Shown: positions 8,129 through 17,427, counted from the stretch's first letter. The stretch: 64,000 nt of DNA from UBA1413 sp964650525 (GCA_964650525.1 CAZYUA010000023.1:5399-69398), one strand, 5' to 3'. Numbers and translations: made by a program. Notes: generated from the sequence alone by a model not told the origin.

Positions 8129-10138
8129 ATGAGAGGGAAACAGATTCTGGCGGCGATACTGTTGGTGCTGGCATTTTCAGGAGCCTTTGCTTATACTGGT
8201 GAGGAGCCTGCCACTTCCGACTCGCTCAGGCACAACCTGCAGTTGTTGAAGCGGTACCTGTCGCACGGCAGCCGCTGGCATTTCACCGATCCCCTGCTGG
8301 AATCGAGGCTCAGGGGGTTGGAGCAGTTTATTGAGAGCGAGCCGGTGGATACCCTTATTGAGACCATCAGCCGGTTGCAGGAGGCAGAAAAGCCCGCGCT
8401 GGTGACACGGAGGCCTGAGGAGGTTCCCGATTCCCTGTCGGTGCCCGGCTATGTTTCCCATGCCCGGTTGGTCCGGATTCTCAGCAACCTGGAGGCAGAG
8501 GCAGGGCAGGAAGCCCGCAACAACCCCGCGGAGGTGCCCCGGGAAAAGATCAACCAGGCGGTAAGGAAATTGGAACTGGTGCCCGAAGGGATGGGCATGC
8601 AGCTTTTCAAAGCCGGCATCTACCGGATGCCAGACTCCCTGAAAATCCTGGAAGCCGTACCCGAACAGATGGTGCAGACCCCCGCCGACTTCCGGAGAAT
8701 TCTCTATCTCGACAGTATTCGCAGCAGCCTCGCCGAGAAAAGGAGAATCCAGTACAACGATTCGCTGATCCGGAGAGCCGCGGAGAGGGCGACCCGGGAG
8801 TACCGCGACAGCCTGACAGACCGGAGAATCCTCACCCTGAAGAACCAGAAGATCGCATCGGTGAAAAGAAATAACCAGGAGTTGCTGAAAAGCTACAACA
8901 ACCAGGTCATGGCGATGGTAAACGACTCGCTGCTGCAGACGGTACGGTGGCTGGCCGGCTTTGCCGACAGGATCGACAACACCACGGTAAGTCTGGTCAA
9001 CCTCACAGGCAGCAGTTCCCCGCTGTTGCTGAGCAACTCCGGAAGTTATTTTACCCGGATATGGCTGAAGAACGAGCAGAACGACTCCTTGGCGGTGCTG
9101 GTACAGAACCTGGGCAAGCGCAGCATGCGTCTGGCCATCGAAGACGGGGTCACCTTTTCGCGGTTCCGGCAGCAGTCGGTGAAAGATTTTGATTTTGCCA
9201 CCCTGAACCGGCTGCCCGAAAATCTCGACCATGTGGCACGGCGGTACCAGGCCTACACCCCGTGGACCATCGGCGGCGACGGAACCCTGGGCTTCACCCA
9301 GACCTACCTGAGCAACTGGAAAAAAGGGGGGAAAAGCGCCCTCTCCATCCTGGTGGTAGCCAAGGGGTATGCAAATTTCTCCTCCGACAAGGTCAAATGG
9401 GAAAACAGCGGCGAAATCCGGAATGGGTGGATCAAACCGGGGGATGAAATGATCCAGAAAAACGACGACAAGCTGGAACTCACCTCCCGGGTGGGGTTGA
9501 GTGCCTTTCAGAAGTGGTATTACAGTGCGGAAGCCGACTTTGAGACCCAGTTTTTCGACGGATTTAAATATCCCGACCGCAGCAGGCCCATATCGGGGTT
9601 CCTGGCGCCGGGACGTTTTCTCTTTAAGGTGGGACTGGACTATAAACCCAATAAGGATTTCTCGCTTTTCATTTCGCCGCTGACCTCCAAGACCGTGTTT
9701 GTCAGCGATACCAACCGGGTGGACAAAGGCAGCTTCGGCATCCGGCCGGGGCGCTCATCCTACTGGGAGCCGGGACTCAATACCGACATCAGGTTCAGGA
9801 AGGAGCTGACTTCCGCCATTGTCTTTGAGACCAAATTCAGGATGTTCTTCAACTACCTGGCGCCATTCCGCCAAACCGACCTGGACTGGGAGAACCTGCT
9901 GACCATCCAGCTCACCGACCACATCAACCTGCGGATGATGACCCATTCGATTTACGACAGCAAAGTGCTGTTCGACAAGGTGGATAAAAACGGGGAACCG
10001 CTTTTTGGTCCGGGGGGAGAGAAACTGCGGGGACCCAAGCTGCAGTTCAGGGAGTTTGTCACGGTAGGATTTTCCTACCGCATCAACCGGCGGGTGGTGC
10101 GCACACGGGAGATCACCGGAGCAGCAACCCAGCGATGA
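8129..10138 (+). CDS. DUF3078 domain protein with long N-terminal coiled region
   Basis: A 669-residue exported protein with a signal peptide (RGKQILAAILLVLAFSGAFA). Residues about 25-330 are helical and charged, with likely coiled coil around 180-265 (many R/E/K and short heptads). The last 280 or so residues are the DUF3078 domain: it starts near WTIGGDGTLGFTQTYLSNWKKGGKS, the hallmark of the family, and ends in beta-strand pairs typical of an outer-membrane barrel. The biochemical role of DUF3078 is unknown. The stop overlaps the convergent UbiA gene by 26 bp. Confidence 0.85.
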   Translation: MRGKQILAAILLVLAFSGAFAYTGEEPATSDSLRHNLQLLKRYLSHGSRWHFTDPLLESRLRGLEQFIESEPVDTLIETISRLQEAEKPALVTRRPEEVPDSLSVPGYVSHARLVRILSNLEAEAGQEARNNPAEVPREKINQAVRKLELVPEGMGMQLFKAGIYRMPDSLKILEAVPEQMVQTPADFRRILYLDSIRSSLAEKRRIQYNDSLIRRAAERATREYRDSLTDRRILTLKNQKIASVKRNNQELLKSYNNQVMAMVNDSLLQTVRWLAGFADRIDNTTVSLVNLTGSSSPLLLSNSGSYFTRIWLKNEQNDSLAVLVQNLGKRSMRLAIEDGVTFSRFRQQSVKDFDFATLNRLPENLDHVARRYQAYTPWTIGGDGTLGFTQTYLSNWKKGGKSALSILVVAKGYANFSSDKVKWENSGEIRNGWIKPGDEMIQKNDDKLELTSRVGLSAFQKWYYSAEADFETQFFDGFKYPDRSRPISGFLAPGRFLFKVGLDYKPNKDFSLFISPLTSKTVFVSDTNRVDKGSFGIRPGRSSYWEPGLNTDIRFRKELTSAIVFETKFRMFFNYLAPFRQTDLDWENLLTIQLTDHINLRMMTHSIYDSKVLFDKVDKNGEPLFGPGGEKLRGPKLQFREFVTVGFSYRINRRVVRTREITGAATQR

Positions 10139-10973
10139 CCAGCAGTGCATAGAGGACGCTGGCCACGCCGTTGGTGGTAAAGAAAGCCAGGTTTACCCGG
10201 CTGAGGTCATGGGCTTTGACGATCAGGTGCTGGTAGAGGAGCAGCAGCAGGAAGAGAAGGGCACCACTCCAGTGGAGCCAGCCGTCATTCATGGTCAGGG
10301 CCAGCAGCAGCACCAGCAGGGCGGAGATCGCATGCAGGATCGCGGAAAACCAAAGGGCCCTCTGTTTGCCGACTTCTGCCGGTATGGAGCGTAGTTCCTG
10401 GCTATGGTCGAAATCTTCATCCTGGAGGGCATAGATGATGTCGAATCCGCTGGCCCAGAAGAAAACGATACCGCTGACCAGAAGGGGCAGCCACCCAAAC
10501 CGGCCGGCAACTGCCAGGTAAGCCCCCATGGGAGCTATGGCCAGTCCCAGGCTCAGCACAAAATGGCATAACGGGGTGATCCGCTTGGTATAACTGTAAA
10601 ACAAAATTACAAAGAGCGCTACCGGGGCCAGGAGAAAACAGAGCAGGTTGATGAACCACGTGGCAGCCACAAACAACAGGCTGTTGACCACCACAAAGAG
10701 AAAGGCCGCCCCGGGACGGATGACCCCGGCAGGTATCTCCCTGCCGGCAGTTCGCGGGTTGACGCGGTCGAAGTGGCGGTCGAGCCACCGGTTAAAGCCC
10801 ATGGCTGCATTCCGGGCAAAAACCATGCACAACACCACCAGCAACAACAACCGTAGGCTCATCATCGCCCCCGGCTGGGTCACCCCCATGAAAAAACCGG
10901 TCAGCGCAAAGGGCAGCGCAAACAACGTATGCTCGAATTTCACCAGTTTCATGTAATTGCCTACCGTGCCCAT
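10113..10973 (-). CDS. UbiA-family prenyltransferase
   Basis: A 286-residue membrane enzyme of the UbiA superfamily, which moves a polyprenyl chain onto an aromatic acceptor in quinone synthesis. The first Asp-rich motif is NRWLDRHFDRVNPRTAGR (around residues 60-77) and the second is YALQDEDFDHSQELRSIP (around 176-193), with about eight membrane helices. The second motif resembles the UbiA-like group that includes MqnP of the futalosine menaquinone route, but no other menaquinone gene is in view, so the acceptor is uncertain. The gene overlaps the DUF3078 gene tail to tail. Confidence 0.85.
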   Translation of the reverse strand: MGTVGNYMKLVKFEHTLFALPFALTGFFMGVTQPGAMMSLRLLLLVVLCMVFARNAAMGFNRWLDRHFDRVNPRTAGREIPAGVIRPGAAFLFVVVNSLLFVAATWFINLLCFLLAPVALFVILFYSYTKRITPLCHFVLSLGLAIAPMGAYLAVAGRFGWLPLLVSGIVFFWASGFDIIYALQDEDFDHSQELRSIPAEVGKQRALWFSAILHAISALLVLLLALTMNDGWLHWSGALLFLLLLLYQHLIVKAHDLSRVNLAFFTTNGVASVLYALLVIAGLLLR

Positions 10974-11004
10974 ACCCTTCCGATTTGAGACAAAAATAGT
11001 AAGA

Positions 11005-11034
11005 TTGCCCGAATACCACCTTTTGCTATCTTTG
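11005..11034 (+). promoter_or_regulatory. Promoter of the SRPBCC gene
   Basis: TTG at 11005-11007 and a perfect TATCTTTG at 11027-11034 are 19 bp apart, the spacing expected for the Bacteroidota primary sigma factor. The next gene starts at 11104. The facing minus strand also has TATTTTTG (10991-10998), a possible -7 for the UbiA gene. Confidence 0.65.
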
Positions 11035-11103
11035 TAAAAGAGAAGACCCGCCGAAGAGAAGATTCCCGGCAGAGGAAACTCCGTCAGTTAAAGAATTCAA
11101 CCC

Positions 11104-11484
11104 ATGAAAGAGTTCAGGAGAACCATCCGGCTGAAGGCAGCGCCGGAAAATGTCTACCAGGCACTGGTAAACCGTGAGATGCTCGAAATATGGACCGGCG
11201 AACCGGCAGTCATGGCCGAAGAACCAGGAACTGCTTTTTCGCTCTGGGATGGCAGCATCACCGGCACCAACCTGGCTTTTGAAAAAAACAGCCTCGTCCG
11301 TCAGCAATGGGATTTCGGGGACCAGCAGGAACCCTCGGTGGTAACCTTACGCCTGTCGGCAGCAGGAAGACAGACCACCCTGGAGGTGATCCATACCAAC
11401 ATCCCGGACGATTCGTACGATAATATGAGGGAGGGTTGGCTCTCCGACTACCTGGGAGGACTGGAACAGCTCTTCGAGGGTTGA
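11104..11484 (+). CDS. SRPBCC (START/AHSA1-like) domain protein
   Basis: A 126-residue soluble protein that is nearly all one SRPBCC fold: it begins FRRTIRLKAAPENVYQALVN, continues with EIWTGEPAVMAEEPGTAFSLWDGSITG, and ends with the long helix EGWLSDYLGGLEQLFEG. The family binds hydrophobic ligands or acts as Hsp90 activator-like modules; no partner is seen here. It has its own promoter and lies upstream of the ExbB operon by about 170 bp. Confidence 0.8.
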   Translation: MKEFRRTIRLKAAPENVYQALVNREMLEIWTGEPAVMAEEPGTAFSLWDGSITGTNLAFEKNSLVRQQWDFGDQQEPSVVTLRLSAAGRQTTLEVIHTNIPDDSYDNMREGWLSDYLGGLEQLFEG

Positions 11485-11653
11485 GCCATGTGCGAAAAAT
11501 ATACTACTTTTGTCCCGTATAATAAACGGAAATCCTTTTCGTTTGATAGGAGGCTCACCCTGTGGATCTTGAAGGATCCGCGGAACCATGCGGCAGGACC
11601 CCGGTCCCGCCCCGGGAGGTCAGACGAAAGGGTATCAGATCAATGCAAACATT

Positions 11654-12352
11654 ATGATGAGTTTTCTATTACAGATTCAAACCACTCCCGGCATTCCGGG
11701 AGCAGAAAGCCTGGGGGCACAGCCTGATGGCATCTCCATGAAATTTTTCGACCTGGCGGTGAAGGGGGGATGGATAATGATCCCCATCGTGCTGCTGTCG
11801 GTTTTGGCGGTTTACATTTTCATCGACCGTTATTTTGCCGTCAAGCGTGCGGGCAAGTTCGACACCAGTCTGATGGAGAAGATCAAAGGGTACATCACAG
11901 CCGGGAAGATCGATGCAGCCATCGCCCTGTGCCGCAGCAACGACAACCCGGCGGCCAGGATGGTGGAAAAAGGCATCAGCCGCATCGGCAGGCCGCTGAA
12001 CGACGTGTCGGCAGCCATTGAGAATGTCGGCAACCTGGAGATCCAGAAACTCGAAAAAGGATTGCCGGCCCTGGCTTCGGCTGCCGGAGGAGCCCCCATG
12101 CTGGGATTCCTGGGTACCGTCCTCGGCATGGTGCAGGCATTTTACGACATGGCCAACGCAGGGAACAACATCGACATCACCCTTCTCTCCACCGGTATCT
12201 ACCAGGCTATGGTCACCACGGTAGCAGGGCTGATCGTCGGCATCACCGCCTACTTCGCCTATAACATCCTGGTGTCGAGCATCGAAAAGGTAGTCTACAA
12301 AATGGAAGCCACCACCACCGAATTCATGGATTTACTCAACGAACCCGTATAA
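11654..12352 (+). CDS. exbB: ExbB/TolQ/MotA-type proton channel protein
   Basis: A 232-residue inner-membrane proton channel subunit that powers a TonB-like system together with the next two genes. Membrane helices lie near GGWIMIPIVLLSVLAVYIFIDR, GAPMLGFLGTVLGMVQAF and the last helix TVAGLIVGITAYFAYNIL. The segment LASAAGGAPMLGFLGTVLGM is the family core. The frame is open to an ATG at 11588, but the ATG at 11654 or 11657 places the first helix more normally. The gap to exbD is 10 bp. Confidence 0.85.
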   Translation: MMSFLLQIQTTPGIPGAESLGAQPDGISMKFFDLAVKGGWIMIPIVLLSVLAVYIFIDRYFAVKRAGKFDTSLMEKIKGYITAGKIDAAIALCRSNDNPAARMVEKGISRIGRPLNDVSAAIENVGNLEIQKLEKGLPALASAAGGAPMLGFLGTVLGMVQAFYDMANAGNNIDITLLSTGIYQAMVTTVAGLIVGITAYFAYNILVSSIEKVVYKMEATTTEFMDLLNEPV

Positions 12353-12362
12353 ACCCTCCGGC

Positions 12363-12770
12363 ATGGCCCTGAAAAAAAGAAATAAAATCAACGCAGCGTT
12401 CAGTATGGCCTCCATGACGGACATCGTCTTCCTGTTGCTGATATTTTTCATGCTTTCGTCGACGCTGGTGGCACCGAATGCCCTGAAGCTGCTGCTTCCG
12501 CAAAGCAACAGCCAGACAGCGGCCAAGCCTGTGACCGCCATCTCGATTACGAAGGAGCTTCAGTATTATATCAACGACGACGGGTTATTAAAAAGGGTCG
12601 ATTTCCTGGAAATAGAGCCTTATCTGAAACAGAAATTCGGCAACACCCCCGATGTGTACATTTCGCTCCATACCGACCGGTCGGTGCCGGTGGAACAGGT
12701 GGTCAAAGTGATGAATATCGCGCGCAAGAACGAATTTAAGCTGATCCTGGCCACTGCGCCGGAAAATTAG
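12363..12770 (+). CDS. exbD: ExbD/TolR family biopolymer transport protein
   Basis: A 135-residue protein with one N-terminal membrane helix (MTDIVFLLLIFFMLSSTLV, about residues 18-36) that contains the essential Asp of the ExbD/TolR family, followed by a periplasmic domain. It forms the proton-driven motor with ExbB. It sits 10 bp after exbB and 3 bp before tonB, so the three genes form an operon. Confidence 0.9.
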   Translation: MALKKRNKINAAFSMASMTDIVFLLLIFFMLSSTLVAPNALKLLLPQSNSQTAAKPVTAISITKELQYYINDDGLLKRVDFLEIEPYLKQKFGNTPDVYISLHTDRSVPVEQVVKVMNIARKNEFKLILATAPEN

Positions 12771-12773
12771 ACC

Positions 12774-13685
12774 ATGGTTAACCTGGGGGAACATAAAAGA
12801 GGCATGATCGGCACGTTGGCATTTCATGCCGCCCTGCTGGTTCTTTTGTTGCTGGCAGGTTTTTTTACCCCTTTGCCGCTGCCCGGCGAGGAGGGTATCC
12901 TGGTGAATTTTGGTGACAGCGAAACGGGGTTGGGGGATCTGGAGCCATCACCGGCCGTTGACCGCTTTGAGCCGGCAACGGCGGTGGAGGAGGAAGTCTA
13001 CCTTCCTGCTGAGCCGGTGACTTCGCGGGAGCCCACGCCGGTGAAGGAGGAGGTCATGACCCAGGATTATGAGCAGACGGCTGCGGTGGAGGCTGCCCGC
13101 AAGAAAAGGGAAGAGGACCGGCTGCGGCAGCTGGAGGTGGAAAGGGAGCGGCAGGCAGAACTGGAGCGCCAGCGTGCCGAGGCAGAGGCCAAACGGAAAC
13201 AGGAAGAGGAAAACCGGCGGATTTCGGAAATCCAGAACCGCACCAAGGATGCCTTCGGCAAGACCAGCACGGGGGCCACAGGCACCGGCAGTGGCGCCGG
13301 ACAGAGCCAGGGGACTACCTACCCCGGGGGCAACCAGGGCTCCGTAAACGGCGACCCCGGAGCGGGGACCTACGGGCCCGGCAGCACCGGCACCGGCAGC
13401 CGCGGCACCGGTATTTCGTACGACCTGTCGGGACGTACCGCCACCTCCACACCCAAACCCACTTACCCGGGCCGCGAAGAGGGTACCGTGGTCGTCAAGA
13501 TCACCGTTGATAAAAACGGAAATGTCACCCACGCAGAACCGGGACAACGCGGTTCAACCACCATGAATGCTGAACTGATGGATGCCGCCCGAAAGGCTGC
13601 CCTCCAGGCTAAATTCAACGTCGACAACGACGCTCCCGCCTTCCAGACCGGCACCATTACCTACCGTTTCATCCAAAGCCAGTAG
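12774..13685 (+). CDS. tonB: TonB-family energy transducer
   Basis: A 303-residue protein. One membrane anchor lies at about residues 11-32. A proline/acidic stretch follows, then a long charged helix of E, R, K, Q and A (about residues 95-155, TolA-like), then a Gly/Thr-rich linker (about 160-215). The C-terminal TonB domain runs from about 225 (YPGREEGTVVVKITVDKNGNV .. TITYRFIQ). It transmits motor energy from ExbBD to the outer membrane. The TolA-like middle could equally suggest a Tol-Pal role, but no tolB or pal gene is nearby. Confidence 0.85.
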   Translation: MVNLGEHKRGMIGTLAFHAALLVLLLLAGFFTPLPLPGEEGILVNFGDSETGLGDLEPSPAVDRFEPATAVEEEVYLPAEPVTSREPTPVKEEVMTQDYEQTAAVEAARKKREEDRLRQLEVERERQAELERQRAEAEAKRKQEEENRRISEIQNRTKDAFGKTSTGATGTGSGAGQSQGTTYPGGNQGSVNGDPGAGTYGPGSTGTGSRGTGISYDLSGRTATSTPKPTYPGREEGTVVVKITVDKNGNVTHAEPGQRGSTTMNAELMDAARKAALQAKFNVDNDAPAFQTGTITYRFIQSQ

Positions 13686-13694
13686 TCCTGCCGC

Positions 13695-14453
13695 ATGATT
13701 CCTGTTTGGCTCTACGCTCTGGCCAGCACACTGCTGGTAAGCCTTGTCTCCCTGACCGGCATCGCCTTTCTGTTGCTGAAACCTGAAAAACTGCGGAACA
13801 CCGTCTTTATCCTCGTCAGCCTGGCGGTGGGTGCCCTCCTGGGAAATGTCTTCTTTCACCTGGTGCCTGAATCGTACGAGTCCATTTCCGGGGAAAAGAA
13901 CGTGGCCCTCCTCATCACCGGGGGAATCCTGCTGTTTTTTGTCATGGAAAAATTCCTCCACTGGCATCACGGCCACGACGTGGATCAGCTCGAAGAACAC
14001 CCCAGAAGTTTCGGATACGTAAGCCTGCTGGCCGATGGCTTGCACAACTTCACCGATGGCATTCTCATCGCGGCAGGGTGGATGGCCGGGCCGGAAACCG
14101 GTATTGCCACCACCCTGACAGTTCTCATTCATGAAATACCCCAGGAAATCAGCGATTTCGGGATCCTGGTGCACGCCGGCTTCTCCTGGAAAAAGGCCCT
14201 CCTTCTCAACTTCTACGTAGCCCTCACGGCCATCCTCGGCACTGGAGTCACCCTGCTGGCCGGTTCGGCACTCCATGGATTGCAGAATTACATCCTGCCC
14301 CTGGCTGCCGGAGGATTCATCTACCTGGCGGCCACCGACCTGATTCCCGAGCTCCACAAAGAACGATCGCTCCGCAAATCGGCGTTACAGCTGGTAATGA
14401 TCCTTGCGGGCCTGCTCCTCATAGCCCTTGCGGGTGGCGGACACAGCCACTGA
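13695..14453 (+). CDS. ZIP family metal transporter
   Basis: A 252-residue membrane protein of the ZIP family (divalent metal uptake, usually zinc or iron). The metal-binding helices are evident: ADGLHNFTDGILIAAG (helix IV) and LIHEIPQEISDFGIL (helix V), both with the expected His, Asn, Asp and Glu. A His-rich loop (HWHHGHD) between helices III and IV is typical. The start at 13695 is 9 bp after tonB, so co-transcription is possible. Confidence 0.88.
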   Translation: MIPVWLYALASTLLVSLVSLTGIAFLLLKPEKLRNTVFILVSLAVGALLGNVFFHLVPESYESISGEKNVALLITGGILLFFVMEKFLHWHHGHDVDQLEEHPRSFGYVSLLADGLHNFTDGILIAAGWMAGPETGIATTLTVLIHEIPQEISDFGILVHAGFSWKKALLLNFYVALTAILGTGVTLLAGSALHGLQNYILPLAAGGFIYLAATDLIPELHKERSLRKSALQLVMILAGLLLIALAGGGHSH

Positions 14454-14514
14454 GTGAAGAGTGAACGGAACCCCTCGCGGACAGGCCGGGGACTCCCGTC
14501 ACCCGATCTGCGGA

Positions 14515-15198
14515 TTACTGCCCGTAGTAGGCATCTTTCCCGTGCTTCCGCAAAAAATGGCGGTCGAGGAGGTAGCGCTCCATACCCGCCGAAGGATTCA
14601 GCTGCCGGGTATGGTAAGCCATCATGGCCACCTCTTCGAGTACCCTGGCATTGTGGACAGCCTCACCGGGATCCCGGCCCCAGGTAAAGGGACCGTGATT
14701 CTGGACCAGCACCCCGGGGATGGCTTCCGGGTCCAGGTTTTGAAAAGTCTCCACGATGACGTTTCCGGTTTCGGCCTCATAAGCCTCCGCGGTCTCCCCG
14801 GGTGTCAGCCTGCGCGTGCAGGGAACAGCACCATGGAAATAGTCGGCATGGGTGGTACCCAGGGCCGGCAGAGCCATCCCCGCCTGTGCCCAGGCTGTGG
14901 CCCACGGTGAATGGGTATGCACAATACCCCCGGTACCGGGAAAAGCCTGGTATATAATCAAATGCGTGGCCGTATCGCTCGACGGCTTCAGCTTCCCCTC
15001 AACCACTTTCCCCTCCATATCCACCACCACCATGTCAGAAGCTTTCATCTCCCCATAGGAGATCCCGCTTGGCTTGATCACCACCAGGCCTCTGCTGCGG
15101 TCTGCCCCGCTCACATTTCCCCAGGTAAAGATCACCAGACCCAGTTTCACAAGGTCCAGGTTAGCCTGGCACACCGATTCTTTCAGATCCGATAGCAT
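14515..15198 (-). CDS. araD: L-ribulose-5-phosphate 4-epimerase
   Basis: A 227-residue class II aldolase-fold enzyme that interconverts L-ribulose 5-phosphate and D-xylulose 5-phosphate. Zinc ligands are His94 and His96 (VHTHSPWA) and His168 (QNHGPF). The family's ADYFHGAVPCTR loop and the C-terminal KHGKDAYYGQ with the catalytic Tyr are present. Length is normal. No other arabinose gene is beside it; it lies 6 bp downstream of ftsY on the same strand and may be read from that transcript. Confidence 0.92.
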   Translation of the reverse strand: MLSDLKESVCQANLDLVKLGLVIFTWGNVSGADRSRGLVVIKPSGISYGEMKASDMVVVDMEGKVVEGKLKPSSDTATHLIIYQAFPGTGGIVHTHSPWATAWAQAGMALPALGTTHADYFHGAVPCTRRLTPGETAEAYEAETGNVIVETFQNLDPEAIPGVLVQNHGPFTWGRDPGEAVHNARVLEEVAMMAYHTRQLNPSAGMERYLLDRHFLRKHGKDAYYGQ

Positions 15199-15204
15199 GG
15201 CTGC

Positions 15205-16155
15205 CTATTTAAAGAGTGAATCTACAAACTGTTTCCGGTTAAAAAGCTGGAGGTCGCTCATTTTCTCGCCGATTCCGATGTACTTGACGGGGATCTTAAA
15301 CTGATCTGAGATGCCGATTACCACCCCGCCCCGTGCGGATCCGTCGAGTTTGGTCAGCGCCAGGGCGGTGACGTCGGTGGCTTTGACAAATTGCCGGGCC
15401 TGCTCGAAGGCGTTCTGCCCGGTAGACCCGTCAAGGATCAGCAACACCTCGTGGGGAGCATCAGGGATCACCTTCTGCATCACATTCCGGATTTTGGAAA
15501 GCTCATTCATGAGGTTTACCTTATTATGCAACCTCCCGGCGGTGTCGATGATGACCACGTCGGCAGCGGAGGCTTTGGCCGACTTCAGGGTGTCGAACGC
15601 TACGGAGGCAGGGTCGGAACCCATTTTCTGCCTTACCAGGGGCACCCCTACACGGGAGGCCCAGATCTCCAGCTGGTCGATGGCTGCCGCCCGGAAGGTA
15701 TCGGCAGCCCCCAGCACCACCGACTTCCCCGCCTGCTTGAAAAACCAGGCCAGCTTGCCAATGGTGGTGGTCTTCCCCACCCCGTTGACACCCACCACCA
15801 TGATCACATAAGGATCGTCGCGGTCTGCCAGGTCTATGTCGGAAGCTTCCCCGCTTTGGTTCTCTTCGAGCAAGGCCACGGTCTCCTCACGAAGGATCCG
15901 GTTCAGCTCTTCCGAGCCCACGTATTTGTCACGCTGCACCCGTTTCTCTATCCGGTCGATGATGTTCAGGGTGGTCTCAACACCTACATCCGAAGAGATC
16001 AGCACCTCTTCCAGGTTGTCGAGGACCTCATCGTCTACTTTCGACTTCCCGGCAATAGCACGGCTGATCCTGGTGAAAACATTTTCCCGGGTCTTCTCCA
16101 GTCCCTTGTCGAGGCTCTCCTTCTTCTCCCGGTTGAAAATGCCAAATATACCCAT
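15205..16155 (-). CDS. ftsY: Signal recognition particle receptor FtsY
   Basis: A 316-residue SRP GTPase that receives ribosome-SRP complexes at the membrane. All G motifs are clear: GVNGVGKTTTIGKLAW (G1), DTFRAAAIDQLEIW (G2), DTAGRLHNKVNLMNEL (G3), TKLDGSARGG (G4). The N-terminal acidic A domain is very short, as in other Bacteroidota. It follows the rpmB-rpmG-DUF4295 genes, a conserved Bacteroidota gene order. Confidence 0.96.
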   Translation of the reverse strand: MGIFGIFNREKKESLDKGLEKTRENVFTRISRAIAGKSKVDDEVLDNLEEVLISSDVGVETTLNIIDRIEKRVQRDKYVGSEELNRILREETVALLEENQSGEASDIDLADRDDPYVIMVVGVNGVGKTTTIGKLAWFFKQAGKSVVLGAADTFRAAAIDQLEIWASRVGVPLVRQKMGSDPASVAFDTLKSAKASAADVVIIDTAGRLHNKVNLMNELSKIRNVMQKVIPDAPHEVLLILDGSTGQNAFEQARQFVKATDVTALALTKLDGSARGGVVIGISDQFKIPVKYIGIGEKMSDLQLFNRKQFVDSLFK

Positions 16156-16332
16156 GGTTGTTTCGGATTATCCCAAAAAAAAACCGCCCCTGCAGTATGG
16201 CGGATCCCTGATCTGGCATCCTGTGCTGCCCGCAAGGCGGCCCACCCGGTTTTTCACCCGTATGCCATCTGCCGGATGTTCTGAAAACGACTGCCGGAAC
16301 GAAAGGTCTCATGCCGGCAGTTACCCGGCTAC

Positions 16333-16371
16333 ACCCCGGAAGGGGTACAATTCCTGCTCCCCGGGGGGAGC
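16333..16371 (-). terminator. Two GC hairpins between DUF4295 gene and ftsY
   Basis: Arms GCTCCCC (16356-16362) and GGGGAGC (16365-16371) pair perfectly, and a second hairpin, ACCCC/GGGGT, lies at 16333-16346. They start 13 bp after the DUF4295 stop codon in the direction of transcription. No T-run follows, so they may weaken readthrough or protect the 3' end instead of acting as a standard intrinsic terminator. Confidence 0.4.
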
Positions 16372-16383
16372 CACCGGCCTCCC

Positions 16384-16536
16384 TTATTTCTTAAAATAGG
16401 CAGTGACCTGTTCGTTGGGAATGATCTCTTCCTTGAAGGAGTAAGCACCCGTCTTGGGCGATTTCACCATCCTGATGACCTTGGAATAGCTCTTTCCCAT
16501 CCCGGTCTGCAAGGTTGCCACTGTTTTCTTTGCCAT
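16384..16536 (-). CDS. DUF4295 small protein
   Basis: A 50-residue basic protein (begins MAKKTVATLQTG, ends AYFKK). It matches the DUF4295 family, a Bacteroidota-specific small protein always found next to ribosomal protein genes L28 and L33, as here. A ribosome-associated role is likely from context but unproven. It lies 9 bp downstream of rpmG. Confidence 0.9.
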   Translation of the reverse strand: MAKKTVATLQTGMGKSYSKVIRMVKSPKTGAYSFKEEIIPNEQVTAYFKK

Positions 16537-16545
16537 GGTTGCCGA

Positions 16546-16734
16546 TTATTTGATTTCCTTGTGAACGGTAACTTTCTTCAGGATGCGGTTGTATTTCTTC
16601 AACTCCATCCGCTCGGTGGTATTCTTCCGGTTCTTGGTGGTAATATAGCGGGAGGTGCCGGGAACTCCGCTGTTTTTGTGCTCCGTGCACTCCAGGATCA
16701 CCTGGACCCTGTTTCCTTTTGCTTTCTTAGCCAT
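16546..16734 (-). CDS. rpmG: 50S ribosomal protein L33
   Basis: A 62-residue ribosomal protein (MAKKAKGNRVQVILECTEHK .. TSRYITTKNRKNTTERMELKKYN). It has a single Cys in the first zinc-motif position (ECTEH) and none in the second, so it is the zinc-independent (C-minus) type. It sits between rpmB and the DUF4295 gene in one operon. Confidence 0.96.
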   Translation of the reverse strand: MAKKAKGNRVQVILECTEHKNSGVPGTSRYITTKNRKNTTERMELKKYNRILKKVTVHKEIK

Positions 16735-16745
16735 GACGACTCAGT

Positions 16746-16988
16746 TTAATAATTAGCGATGAATCCCTTTTCCCGGGCATTCTTCAAAGCATTCACGATG
16801 CCTATTTTGCTGATGGTCCGCATTCCTGCCGCCGACACGGTGAGGTTAACCCAACGGTCCTCTTCCGGCAGGTAAAACTTCTTGTCGAAAAGATTCACGA
16901 AGAATCTTCTCTTGACACGCCGCTTGGAGTGGGAAACATGGTTGCCCACCATGGCTTTCTTTCCGGTTATCTGACACACTGCTGACAT
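16746..16988 (-). CDS. rpmB: 50S ribosomal protein L28
   Basis: An 80-residue L28 protein: MSAVCQITGKKAMVGNHVSHSKRRVKRRFFVNLF. The ATG at 16988 is the family start; the frame continues upstream to 17078 without family similarity. It is the first gene of the rpmB-rpmG-DUF4295-ftsY-araD run. Confidence 0.96.
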   Translation of the reverse strand: MSAVCQITGKKAMVGNHVSHSKRRVKRRFFVNLFDKKFYLPEEDRWVNLTVSAAGMRTISKIGIVNALKNAREKGFIANY

Positions 16989-17427
16989 TCCTCTTGTTCT
17001 GTTAAGTACAATACCCTTCAATAAAAAACGGAGTGCAAAATAAACACTTTTCCACCGAACATGCAAAATAATCATCACATTTTTAAGATTATTGCCACAC
17101 TTTCACCAGCTGGCGGAAACAATGGACCGATGGATCGCCGGCAGAGGCCGGATCATGCTCCCTGAGTCCCTTCATGAAATTTCCAGCGGAACCCCAAAAA
17201 AGTGTGAACCATTCCTGAAAAGCAGGCCTTGGCAACCGGTGAGCTGTTCCGGAGGGGTGCAGGAAGAGCTGATAGCCGCTGACCACCCGGGGTGAGCGAA
17301 CCAAACACCAAACAGGTTCCTTACGGATTCTGATTCCTCCCGACACAGACGGGGCAGTATCAGTGGCCGGTGGCATTGCCTGGAATAAAAAAAATGTGTA
17401 ATCTTGTAACGATTCAAAAAGGAACCT
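16989..17427. other. Intergenic region between rpmB and symporter gene
   Basis: About 440 bp. It must hold the ribosomal promoter on the minus strand (only an imperfect TTATTTTG is seen near 17028-17036) and holds the symporter promoter at its right end. A 95-codon minus frame at 17089-17376 shows no family features and is not taken as a gene. Confidence 0.5.
17376..17406 (+). promoter_or_regulatory. Promoter of the sodium:solute symporter gene
   Basis: TTG at 17376-17378 and TAATCTTG at 17399-17406 are 20 bp apart, matching the Bacteroidota pattern with one mismatch in the -7 box. The ATG follows at 17428, giving a short leader. Confidence 0.5.

Noticed and set aside
17089..17376. A 95-codon minus-strand frame between rpmB and the symporter
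   Set aside because: No family similarity or start context, and it overlaps the symporter promoter region. Left as intergenic.
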